Origin: Hydractinia symbiolongicarpus | Lineage: Eukaryota > Cnidaria > Hydrozoa > Anthoathecata > Hydractiniidae | DNA: 64,000 nt | Direction of reading: 5' to 3' | NCBI RefSeq assembly: GCF_029227915.1 | Contig: NC_079877.1 | Span: 8,186,001-8,250,000 of the forward strand | Shown here: positions 51,800-62,692 of the stretch, in pieces | Layout: every line of letters starts with the position of its first letter | How positions within the stretch are numbered: position 1 is the first letter of the stretch | Notes under the pieces: model-generated | Told to the model about the DNA's origin: nothing | Seen by the model: only the letters and a program-made list of their open reading frames with translations | Databases searched by the model: none | Position numbers and translations under genes: made by a program

Positions 51800-54700
51800 C
51801 TAGGTTGCATCCCTTTTAACAGTGAAACGATTGACTGTGGGACTTAATTCAACTAACTTTGGACTGTGACCTAATAAATGTAATAAATGAGACAATTGGA
51901 GTCCAAGAAATAACATTCTTCTAAATTTGACATGATTGCCGCAACTCAGCGGTTGCACTGGACACTGTGGTAGCACTTCATTTAAAGATTTAGATAAAAA
52001 AGTCATTCTTTACTTTGGGACCAATCCTAGCAGTTATTGCGCGCTAATAAAACAGCGACACGTGTAAAAACTGAATTTCATTGACTTTCTAACGGTGTCA
52101 GTCCGTTTGAGTTACAACGGTTGGGTCACATAATCGTACTAACATGTATTTAGCGATAGTTTTCTGACATTACTAGGTTGCATCGCTTTTAACAGTGAAA
52201 CAATTGACTGTGAAACTTAATTGAACTAACTTTGGATTGTGACCTGATAAATGTGATAAATGACACAATTGGACCACAAGAAATAACATTCTTCTTAATT
52301 TGACGTGATTGCTGGAACTCAGCGATTGCACTGGGCGCTGTGGTAGCGCTTCATTTAAAAATTTAGATAAATAAGTCATTCTTTACTGTGGGACCAATGC
52401 TAGCCGTAATCGCGCGCTAAAAAAGTAGCGACAGTTTCAAAAACTACATTTCATTGACTTTCTAACGGTATCAATCCGCTTCAGTTCCAACGGTTGTGTC
52501 ACATACTCGTACCAACTTGAATTTAGCGATATTTTTCTCGCATTACTAGGCTGCGTCGCTTTTAACAGTGAAACAAATGACTGTGGGACTAAATTGAACT
52601 GATTTTGGACTGTAACCTTATGAATGTGATAAAGTGAGACAATTGGACTACAAGAAATAACATTCTTCTTAATTTCACATGATTGCCGAAACTCAGCGAT
52701 TACACTGGGCGCTGTGGTAGCGCTTTATTTAAAAATTAAGAAAAGAAAGTCATTTTTTACTGTGGGACCAATCCTAGCCGTTAGCGCGCGCTGATGAAAC
52801 AACGACAGGTGCAAAAACTAAATTTAATTGACTTTCTAACGGTGTCAGTCCGTTTGAGTTAAAACGGTTGGGTCACATATTCGTACTAACATGTATTTAG
52901 CGATATTTTTCTGATTATACTAGGTTGCATTGCTTTTAACAGTGAAACGATTGACTGTGGGACTTAATTGAACTAACTTTGGATTGTGACCTGATAAATG
53001 TGATAAATGACACAATTGGACCACAAGAAATAACATTCTTCTTAATTTGACGTGATTGCCGGAACTCAGCGATTGCACTGGGCGCTGTGGTAGCGCTTCA
53101 TTTAAAAATTTAGATAAATAAGTCATTCTTTACTGTGGAACCAATCCTAGCCGTAATCGCGCGCTGAAGAAGTAGCGACAGTTTCAAAAACTACATTTCA
53201 TTGACTTTCTAACGGTATCAATCCGCTTCAGTTCCAACGGTTGCGTCACATACTCGTACCAACTTGAATTTAGCGATATTTTTCTCGCATTACTAGGCTG
53301 CATCGCTTTTAACAGTGAAACGAATGACTGTGGGACTTGATTAAACTAACTTTTAACTGTGAACGGATAAATGTGATAAATAATACAATTGCAGTTGAAG
53401 AAATAACATTCTTATTAATTTGACGTGATTGCCGAAACTCAGCGATTGCACTGGGCGCTGTGGTAGCACTTCATTTAAAGATTTAGATAAAAAAGACCTT
53501 CTTTACTTTGGGACCAATCCTAGAAGTTATTGCGCGCTGATGAAACAGCGACACGTTTAAAAACTGATTTTCATTGACTTTCTAACGGTGTCAGTCCGTT
53601 TGAGTTACAACGGTTGGGTCACATAATCGTACTAACATGTATTTAGCGATCGTTTTCTGACATTACTAGGTTGCATCGCTTTTAACAGTGAAACGAATGA
53701 CTGTGAAACTTAATTGAACTAACTTTGGATTGTGACCTGATAAATGTGATAAATGACACAATTGGACTACAAGAAATAACATTCTTCTTAATTTGACGTG
53801 ATTGCCGGAACTCAGCGATTGCACTGGGCGCTGTGGTAGCGCTTCATTTGAAAATTTAGATAAATAAGTCATTCTTTACTGTGGGACCAATCCTAGCCGT
53901 AATCGCGCGCTGAAGAAGTAGCGACAGTTTCAAAAACTACATTTCATTGACTTTCTAACGGTATCAATCCGCTTCAGTTCCAACGGTTGCGTCACATACT
54001 CGTACCAACTTGAATTTAGCGATATTTTTCTCGCATTACTAGGCTGCATCGCTTTTAACAGTCAAACGAATGACTGTGGGACTTGATTGAGCTAACTTTT
54101 AACTGTGAACGGATAAATGTGATAAATAATACAATTGCAGTCGAAGAAATAACATTCTTATTAATTTGACGTGATTGCCGGAACTGAGCGATTGCACTGG
54201 GCGCTGTTGTAGCGCTTCATTTAAAAATTTAGATAAATAAGTCACTCTTTACTGTGGGACCAATCCTAGCCGTAATCGCGCGCTGAAGAAGTAGCGACAG
54301 TTTCAAAAACTACATTTCATTGATTTTCTAACGGTATCAATCCGCTTCAGTTCCAACGGTTGCGTCACATACTCGTACCAACTTGAATTTAGCGATATTT
54401 TTCTCGCATTATTAGGCTGCATCGCTTTTAACAGTGAAACGAATGACTGTGGGACTAAATTGAACTGATTTTGGACTGTAACCTTATGAATGTGATAAAG
54501 TGAGACAATTGGACTACAAGAAATAACATTCTTCTTAATTTGACATGATTGCCGAAACTCAGCGATTACACTGAGCGCTGTGGTAGCGCTTCATTTAAAA
54601 ATTAAGAAAAGAAAGTCATTTTTTACTGTGGGACCAATCCTAGCCGTTAGCGCGCGCTGAAGAAATAGAGACAGTTTCAAATACTACATTTCACCGACTT

Positions 54701-56399
54701 TCTACCGGTGTCCGTCCGTTTGAGTTACAACGGTTTGGTCACATATTCGTACCAACATGTATTTAGGAATATTTTTCTAATATTACTAGGTTGCATCCCT
54801 TTTAACAGTGAAACGATTGACAGTGGGACTTAATTCAACTAACTTTGGACTGTGACCTGATAAATGTGATAAATGAGACAATTGGAGTCTAAGAAATAAC
54901 ATTCTTCTTATTTTGACATGATTGCCGCAACTCAGCGATTACACTGGACACTGTGGTAGCACTTCATTTAAAGATTTAGATAAAAAAGTCATTCTTTACT
55001 TTGGGACCAATCCTAGCAGTTATTGCGCGCTGATGAAACAGCGACACGTGTAAAAACTGAATTTCATTGACTTTCTAACGGTGTCAGTCCGTTTGAGTTA
55101 CAACGGTTGGGTCACATAATCGTACTAACATGTATTTAGCGATAGTTTTCTGACATTACTAGGTTGCATCGCTTTTAACAGTGAAACGATTGACTGTGAA
55201 ACTTATTTGAACTAACTTTGGTTTGTGACCTGATAAATGTGATAAATGACACAATTGGACCACAAGAAATAACATTCTTCTTAATTTGACGTGATTGCCG
55301 GAACTCAGCGATTGCACTGGGCGCTGTGGTAGCGCTTCATTTAAAAATTTAGATAAATAAGTCATTCTTTACTGTGGAACCAATCCTAGCCGTAATCGCG
55401 CGCTGAAGAAGTAGCGACAGTTTCAAAAACTACATTTTATTGACTTTCTAACGGTATCAATCCGCTTCAGTTCCAACAGTTGCGTCACATACTCCTACCA
55501 ACTTGAATTTAGCGATATTTTTCTCGCATTACTAGGCTGCATCGCTTTTAACAGTGAAACGAATGACTGTGGGACTTGATTGAACTAACTTTTAACTGTG
55601 AACGGATAAATGTGATAAATAATACAATTGCAGTTGAAGAAATAACATTCTTATTAATTTGACGTGATTGCCGGAACTCAGCGATTGCACTGGGCGCTGT
55701 CGTAGCACTTCATTTAAAAATTTAGATAAAAAAGTCATTCTTTACTGTGGGACGAATCCTAGCCGTAATCGCGCGCTGAAGAAGTAGAGACAGTTTCAAG
55801 AACTAAATTTCAATGAATTTCTAACAGTATCAGTCCGTTTGAGTTACAACGGTTGCGTCCCATATTCGTCGCCACATGAATTTAGGGATATTTTTCTGAT
55901 ATTACTAGGTTGTATTGCTTGTAACAGTGAAACGATTCACTGTGGGACTTAATTGAACTGATTTTGGACTGTGACCTTATAAATGTGATAAATGAGCCAA
56001 TTGGTCTCCAAGGAATAACATTCTTCTTAATTTTACATGATTGCTGGAATTCAGCGATAACATTAGGCTCTGTGGTAGCGTTTTATTTAAAAATTTAGAT
56101 AAATAAGTCATATTTACTGTGGAACCAATCCTAGCCGTAATCGCGCGCTGAAGAAATAGCGACAGTTTCAAAAACTACATTTCATTGACTTCCTAACGGT
56201 ATCAATCCGCTTCAGTTCCAACGGTTGCGTCACATACTCGTACCAACTTGAATTTGGCGATATTTTTCTCGCATTACTAGGCTGCATCGCTTTTAACAGT
56301 GAAACGAATGACTGTGGGACTTGATTGTACTAACTTTTAACTGTGAACGGATAAATGTGATAAATAATACAATTACAGTTGAAGAAATAACATTCTTAT

Positions 56400-57650
56400 T
56401 AATTTGACGTGATTGCCGGAACTCAGCGATTGCACTGGGCGCTGTCGTAGCACTTCATTTAAAGATTTAGATAAAAAAATAATTCTTTACTTTGGGACCA
56501 ATCCTAGCAGTTATTGCGCGCTGATGAAACAGCGACACGTTTAAAAACTGAATTTCATTGACTTTCTAACGGTGTCAGTCCGTTTGAGTTACAACGGTTG
56601 GGTCACATAATCGTACTAACATGTATTTAGCGATCGTTTTCTGACATTACTAGGTTGCATCGCTTTTAACAGTGAAACGATTGACTGTGAAACTTAATTG
56701 AACTAACTTTGGATTGTGACCTGATAAATGTGATAAATGACACAATTGGACTACAAGAAATAACATTCTTCTTAATTTAACGTGATTGTTGGAACTCAGC
56801 GATTGCACTGGGCGCTGTTGTAGCGCTTCATTTAAAAATTTAGATAAGTAAGTCATTCTTTACTGTGGGACCAATCCTAGCCGTAATCGCGCGCTGAAGA
56901 AGTAGCGACAGTTTCAAAAACTACATTTCATTGATTTTCTAACGGTATCAATCCGCTTCAGTTACAACGGTTTGGTCACATATTCGTACCAACATGTATT
57001 TAGGAATATGTTTCTAATACTACTAGGTTGCATCCCTTATAACAGTAAAATGATAGACTGTGGGACTTGATTGAACTAACTTTTAACTGTGAACGGATAA
57101 ATGTGATAAATAATACAATTGCAGTCAAAGAAATAATATTTTTATTAATTTGACGTGATTGCCGGAACTCAGAGCATGCAGTGGCCGCTGTGGTAGCGCT
57201 TCATTTAAAAAATTAGATAAATTAGTCATTCTTTACTCGGGGACGAATCCTAGCCGTAATCGCGCGCTGATGAAACAGCGACAGGTGCAAAAACTAAATT
57301 TCATTGACTTTCTAACGGTGCCAGTCCGTTTGAGTTACAACGGTTGGGTCGCATATTCGTACCAACATGTATTTAGGAATATTTTTCTAATATTACTAGG
57401 TTGCATCCCTTTTAACAGTGAAACGATTGACTGTGGGACTTAATTGAACTAACTTTGGACTGTGACCTGATAAATGTGATAAATGAGACAATTGAGTCTA
57501 AGAAGTAACATTCTTCTTATTTTGACATGATTGCCGCAACTCAGCGATTACACTGGGCACTGTGGTAGCACTTCATTTAAAAATTTAGATAAAAAAGTCA
57601 TTCTTTACTGTGGGACGAATCCTAGCCGTAATCGCGCGCTGAAGAAGTAG
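56400..57650 (+). repeat. Segmental duplication, copy 1 (offset 2,610 bp)
   Basis: This ~1.25-kb stretch recurs at 59010-60260. Two anchors, 56650/59260 and 57159/59769, give the same 2,610-bp offset (seven monomers). Both copies share the private CTCAGAGCATGCAGTGG and the ATGATAGACTGTGGG change. The copies diverge after AGTAGAGACAGTTT. Confidence 0.85.
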
Positions 57651-59009
57651 AGACAGTTTCAAGAACTACATTTCAATGAATTTCTAACAGTATCAGTCCG
57701 TTTGAGTTACAACGGTTGCGTCCCATATTCGTCGCCACATGAATTTAGGGATATTTTTCTGATATTACTAGGTTGTATTGCTTGTAACAGTGAAACGATT
57801 CACTGTGGGACTTAATTGAACTGATTTTGGACTGTGACCTTATAAATGTGATAAATGAGCCAATTGGTCTCCAAGGAATAACATTCTTCTTAATTTGACG
57901 TGATTGCCGGAACTCAGCGATTGAACTGGGCGCTGTGGTAGCGCTTCATTTAAAAATTTAGATAAATAAGTCATTCTTTACTGTGGAACCAATCCTAGCC
58001 GTAATCGCGCGCTGAAGAAGTAGCGACAGTTTCAAAAACTACATTTCATTGACTTTCTAACGGTATCAATCCGCTTCAGTTCCAACAGTTGCGTCACATA
58101 CTCCTACCAACTTGAATTTAGCGATATTTTTCTCGCATTACTAGGCTGCATCGCTTTTAACAGTGAAACGAATGACTGTGGGACTTGATTGTACTAACTT
58201 TTAACTGTGAACGGATAAATGTGATAAATAATACAATTGCAGTTGAAGAAATAACATTCTTATTAATTTGACCTGATTGCCGGAACTCAGCGATTGCACT
58301 GGGCGCTGTCGTAGCACTTCATTTAAAGATTTAGATAAAAAAATAATTCTTTACTTTGGGACCAATCCTAGCAGTTATTGCGCGCTGATGAAACAGCGAC
58401 ACGTTTAAAAACTGAATTTCATTGAATTTCTAACGGTGTCAGTCCGTTTGAGTTACAACGGTTGGGTCACATAATCGTACTAACATGTATTTAGCGATCG
58501 TTTTCTGACATTACTAGGTTGCATCGCTTTTAACAGTGAAACGATTGACTGTGAAACTTAATTGAACTAACTTTGGATTGTGACCTGATAAATGTGATAA
58601 ATGACACAATTGGACTACAAGAAATAACATTCTTCTTAATTTGACGTGATTGCCGGAACTCAGCGATTGCACTGCGCGCTGTTGTAGCGCTTCATTTAAA
58701 AATTTAGATAAGTAAGTCATTCTTTACTGTGGGACCAATCCTAGCCGTAATCGCGCGCTGAAGAAGTAGCGACAGTTTCAAAAACTACATTTCTTTGACT
58801 TTCTAACGGTATCAATCCGCTTCAGTTACAACGGTTTGGTCACATACTCGTACCAACTTGAATTTAGCGATATTTTTCTCGCATTACTAGGCTGCATTGC
58901 TTTTAACAGTGAAACGAATGACTGTGGGACTTGATTGAACTAACTTTTAACTGTGAACGGATAAATGTGATAAATAATACAATTGCAGTTGAAGAAATAA
59001 CATTCTTAT

Positions 59010-60260
59010 TAATTTGACGTGATTGCCGGAACTCAGCGATTGCACTGGGCGCTGTGGTAGCACTTCATTTAAAGATTTAGATAAAAAAATAATTCTTTAC
59101 TTTGGGACCAATCCTAGCAGTTATTGCGCGCTGATGAAACAGCGACACGTTTAAAAACTGAATTTCATTGACTTTCTAACGGTGTCAGTCCGTCTGAGTT
59201 ACAACGGTTGGGTCACATATTCGTACTAACATGTATTTAGCGATCGTTTTCTGACATTACTAGGTTGCATCGCTTTTAACAGTGAAACGATTGACTGTGA
59301 AACTTAATTGAACTAACTTTGGATTGTGACCTGATAAATGTGATAAATGACACAATTGGACTACAAGAAATAACATTCTTCTTAATTTGACGTGATTGTT
59401 GGAACTCAGCGATTGCACTGGGCGCTGTTGTAGCGCTTCATTTAAAAATTTAGATAAGTAAGTCATTCTTTACTGTGGGACCAATCCTAGCCGTAATCGC
59501 GCGCTGAAGAAGTAGCGACAGTTTCAAAAACTACATTTCATTGATTTTCTAACGGTATCAATCCGCTTCAGTTACAACGGTTTGGTCACATATTCGTACC
59601 AACATGTATTTAGGAATATTTTTCTAATACTACTAGGTTGCATCCCTTATAACAGTAAAATGATAGACTGTGGGACTTGATTGAACTAACTTTTAACTGT
59701 GAACGGATAAATGTGATAAATAATACAATTGCAGTCAAAGAAATAACATTCTTATTAATTTGACGTGATTGCCGGAACTCAGAGCATGCAGTGGGCGCTG
59801 TGGTAGCGCTTCATTTAAAAAATTAGATAATTTAGTCATTCTTTACTCGGGGACGAATCCTAGCCGTAATCGCGCGCTGATGAAACAGCGACAGGTGCAA
59901 AAACTAAATTTCATTGACTTTCTAACGGTGCCAGTCCGTTTGAGTTACAACGGTTGGGTCGCATATTCGTACCAACATGTATTTAGGAATATTTTTCTAA
60001 TATTACTAGGTTGCATCCCTTTTAACAGTGAAACGATTGACTGTGGGACTTAATTGAACTAACTTTGGACTGTGACCTGATAAATGTGATAAATGAGACA
60101 ATTGAGTCTAAGAGGTAACATTGTTCTTATTTTGACATGATTGCCGCAACTCAGCGATTACACTGGGCACTGTGGTAGCATTTCATTTAAAAATTTAGAT
60201 AAAAAAGTCATTCTTTACTGTGGGACGAATCCTAGCCGTAATCGCGCGCTGAAGAAGTAG
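59010..60260 (+). repeat. Segmental duplication, copy 2
   Basis: Near-identical copy of 56400-57650. A few single-base changes are visible, such as GATAATTTAGTC near 59826, where copy 1 has GATAAATTAGTC. Confidence 0.85.
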
Positions 60261-60891
60261 AGACAGTTTTAAAAAACTACATTTCATTGACTTTCTAGCT
60301 GTATCAATCCGTTTGAGTTACAACGGTTGCCTCACATATTCGTACCAACATGTACTTAGCGATATTTTTCCGCTATTACTAGGTTGCATCCCTTTTAACA
60401 GTGAAACGATTGACTGTGAAACTTAATTGAACTGATTTTGGACTGTGACCTGATAAATGTGATAAATGAGCAAACTGGACCCCAAGAAATAACATTCTTC
60501 TTAGTTTGACATAATTGCCGGAACTTAGCCATTACACTTTGTGCTGTGGTAGCGCTTCATTTGAAAATTTAAATGAATAAATCATTTTTTATCGTGGGAC
60601 AAATCCTGGCCGTTATCGCGCGTGGAAGAAATAGCGACAGTTTCAAAACCTACACTTCATTGACTTTCTAACGGTGTCAGTCCGTTTGAGTTACAACGGT
60701 TGGGAACATATTCGTACCAACATGTATTTAGCGATACTTCTCTGAGATTACTAGGTTGCATTGCTTTTAACAGTGAAACGATTGACTGTGGGACTTAATT
60801 GAACTGATTTTGGACTGTGACCTTATAAATGTGGTAAATGAGCCAATTGGACTCCCGGAAATAACATTCCTCTTAATTTGAAATGATTGAT

Positions 60892-61264
60892 GGAATTCAA
60901 CGAATACAATGGGCGCTGTGGTAGCGCTTCATTTATAAATTAAGAAAAGAAAGTCATTTCTTACTGTGGAACCAATCCTAGCCGTTAGCGCGCGTGGAAG
61001 AAATAGCGACAGTTTCAAAACCTACACTTCAATGACTTTCTAACGGTGTCAGTCCGTTTGAGTTACAACGGTTGCGTCACATATTCGTCCCCACATGTAT
61101 TTAGGGATAATTATCAGATGTTACTAGGTTGTATCGCTTTCAACGGTGAAACGATTGGCTGTGGCACTTAAATGAACTGATTTTGGACTGTGACCTTGTA
61201 AATGTGATAAATGAGCCAATTGGACTCCCAGAAGTAACATTCCTTTTATTTTGACATGATTGCT
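60892..61264 (+). repeat. Representative satellite monomer, 373 bp
   Basis: One full monomer taken from GGAATTC to the next GGAATTC. In order it holds a GAATTC palindrome, GGGCGCTGTGGTAGCGCTTC with the AGCGCT palindrome, an A/T-rich run, a CpG-rich run (here GTTAGCGCGCG), the conserved GACAGTTTCAAAACCTACA run, TCAGTCCGTTTGAGTTACAAC, CGTCACATATTCGTCC, TACTAGGTTGTATCGC, GTGAAACGATTGGCTGTGG, GTGACCTTGTAAATGTGAT and GAGCCAATTGG. These serve as landmarks for the rest of the array. Confidence 0.9.
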
Positions 61265-61644
61265 GGAATTCAATGATTACAATGGGCGCTGTGGTAGCGC
61301 CTCACTTAAAAACTTAGATAAATAAATCATATTTACTGTGGGACCAATCCTGGCCGTTTGCACGCGCTGAATAAATAGGAACAGTTTCAAAATCTGCATT
61401 TCCTTGACTTTCTAGCGTTATCAATCCGTGTGAGTTACAACGGTTGCGTCACATAATCGTACTAACATGTTTTTAGCGATATTTTTCTGATATTACTAGG
61501 TTGCATCGCTTTTAACAGTGACACGATTGACTGTGGGACTTAATTGAACTAATTTTTGGACTGTGACCTGATAAATGTGATAAATGAGATAATTGGACCC
61601 CAAGAAATAACATTCTTCTTAATTTGACGTGATTGCCGGAACTC

Positions 61645-61669
61645 TTTTTTTTTTTCTTTTCAATTTATT
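61645..61669 (-). other. LINE 2 poly(A) tail and AATAAA signal
   Basis: On the minus strand, AATAAA (61664-61669) is followed within a few bases by AAAAG and then eleven A (61645-61655), ending exactly where satellite GAGTTCCGGC starts. This marks the 3' terminus and the integration edge. Confidence 0.85.
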
Positions 61670-61815
61670 TAAAGTCGATTATTCACATATTTACAATAGT
61701 TTCCAAAAAAAAAAAAGTAATTAAGAAAACTAATCTAAATCGACTAGATTTTTTATGTTTACAATTAAATAAAATCATTTTTTTTATATATATAAACAAT
61801 AATAACAACAAAGTT
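61670..61815 (-). other. LINE 2 3' untranslated region
   Basis: Very A/T-rich non-coding sequence between the ORF2 stop and the poly(A) signal, with homopolymer A and T runs. A weak 8-bp inverted repeat (AGTCGATT 61673-61680 and AATCGACT 61738-61745) is present. Confidence 0.75.
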
Positions 61816-62184
61816 TTATAAAGGGACCTTACATTCATCACAGTTACATTTAGATCCGTCCCACATTTTTATCATGCTTCTAAAAACTTTAAGGTTGTCA
61901 CATCGTTTCAAATGTGATGGTAGGTTATTCCAAATCTTTGGTCCCTGGGCTGATAAGCTATTAGTTCCAAAAGTCGCGGTCCTTTTCCTTGAGACTATTA
62001 AATTATTTGTATTTTGTTCTCTGACTGTCCTACCGTTATCATTTAAACAAAATATATCTTTCATAAAAAGAGGGCTGCTGTTATTTATAGTTTTAGAGAT
62101 TTCTATACACAATGACCGTAAGCGATTTACATTCATGTGACTCTTGCTGGAATTTTTAAGTAAATTTTCGTATGTACTTACCAT
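61816..62184 (-). pseudogene. LINE 2 ORF2 C-terminal region
   Basis: This is the carboxy end of the retrotransposon polyprotein. It reads YENLLKNSSKSHMNVNRLRS, then SPLFMKDIF, then SLSAQGPKIWNNLPSHLK, and ends with KMWDGSKCNCDECKV before the stop at 61816. The pattern GPKIWNNLP followed by a short CxCxxC cluster is typical of the end of ORF2 in this LINE group; the cysteines may bind nucleic acid. The frame is open for about 120 codons but is out of phase with the preceding RT segment. The break lies in a 22-bp tandem duplication (62182-62225), and a few residues normally found between the two parts seem to be missing. Confidence 0.88.
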
Positions 62185-62225
62185 ATCATTGTATCATTTC
62201 GACTGTATCATTGTATCATTTCGAC
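62182..62225. repeat. 22-bp tandem duplication in LINE 2
   Basis: ATCATTGTATCATTTCGAC occurs at 62185-62203 and again at 62207-62225, a period of 22 bp. It lies exactly where the RT frame and the C-terminal frame fail to join, so it is probably part of the damage and not a native repeat. Confidence 0.9.
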
Positions 62226-62692
62226 TTTAGATAAAGATTTAGAAGAAGAAAAATGCCATATAAGGGAACAATAATTGAAATTTGCGTAGATAAAACTTTG
62301 AACTAAAATATATTTTGCTTGAAAGGATAAGATACTTCTAAATCGAAATAAGGCATTTAGTTGAGCTGATGCTTTGCGACACAAATCACTAACGTGTCTG
62401 TCAAAATTTAATTTATTGTCTCTAGTCACACCTAGTAATTTCACGTTATTTTCACTTTCAATAGTTTTATTTCCTATGTTAAATTTTAGACCTAAATTAT
62501 CTGCCTTATTCTTTGTCAGAATTATCGAGTGAAACTTTTCAGGGTTTGCAATCATTTTATTTTCTTTTAACCAGGAGAGGGCAGTTTTAGCTTCGTTTTC
62601 TAAAGTATTTATCAAATTAGGAATAGAATTTGAGAAGTTGGATATTGTGTCATCATCAGCGTAATTATGTAGCTTATATTTTTCTATAAAAA
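62208..62692 (-). pseudogene. LINE 2 reverse transcriptase, C-terminal part only
   Basis: On the minus strand this begins with FIEKYKLHNYADDDTISNF, the active-site box YADD being at 62652-62663. It continues through LSWLKENKMIANPEKFHSI, NNVKLLGVTRDNKLNFDRHV and QAKYILVQSFIYANFNYCS, then ends at a stop after KVEMIQ. These are motif C and the following palm and thumb parts of a non-LTR reverse transcriptase. All earlier motifs (fingers, the first catalytic Asp and the PQGS region) are absent. The segment joins directly to the end of the endonuclease at a T-run (about 62688-62692) and lies in a different reading frame, so the deletion also broke the frame. Confidence 0.93.

Larger units (their letters stand above)
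51800..60300 (+). repeat. Dimer higher-order repeat, ~746 bp
   Basis: A variant found only here, GAACGGATAAATG, lies at 53361, 54107, 55600, 56345, 57091, 58209, 58955 and 59701. Spacings are 746, 1,493, 745, 746, 1,118, 746 and 746 bp. A partner monomer type recurs at 52173, 52920, 53666, 55159, 56650, 58514 and 59260 with spacings of two, four or five monomers. The basic register is two monomers, with occasional insertion or loss of a single monomer. Confidence 0.9.
40641..61644 (+). repeat. Right satellite array, ~373-bp monomer
   Basis: Continuation of the same head-to-tail satellite after LINE 1. It has the same landmarks and orientation as the left array, but a different mix of monomer variants and different higher-order periods. 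It ends at GCCGGAACTC (about 61644), where the poly(T) of the minus-strand LINE 2 begins. No intact gene is visible. Confidence 0.97.

Noticed and set aside
57159-57443. 94-codon plus-strand open frame, repeated at 59769-60053
   Set aside because: Entirely satellite; it is present twice only because the 2,610-bp segment is duplicated.
60892-61264. Monomer as an ancestral half-unit duplication (two ACTGTGGGAC boxes ~195 bp apart)
   Set aside because: Apart from that box the two halves show no alignable similarity by eye.
1-61644. CRISPR array or CRISPR-like repeat-spacer structure
   Set aside because: The repeating unit is a whole ~373-bp monomer with similar sequence throughout; there are no short identical repeats with unique spacers and no cas genes.
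1-61644. 5S rRNA, tRNA or pol III gene repeats within the monomer
   Set aside because: No cloverleaf, A/B box pair or terminator T-run in proper arrangement could be found; the T-runs vary between monomers.
1-61644. CENP-B-box-like 17-mer in the monomer
   Set aside because: TTCG occurs in ATTCGTCCCC and GTTTCGAAAAC, but the required distal A and CGGG positions do not match.
61633-61821. Plus-strand open frame over the LINE 2 tail
   Set aside because: It reads through poly(T), low-complexity sequence and the 3' UTR of a minus-strand element.
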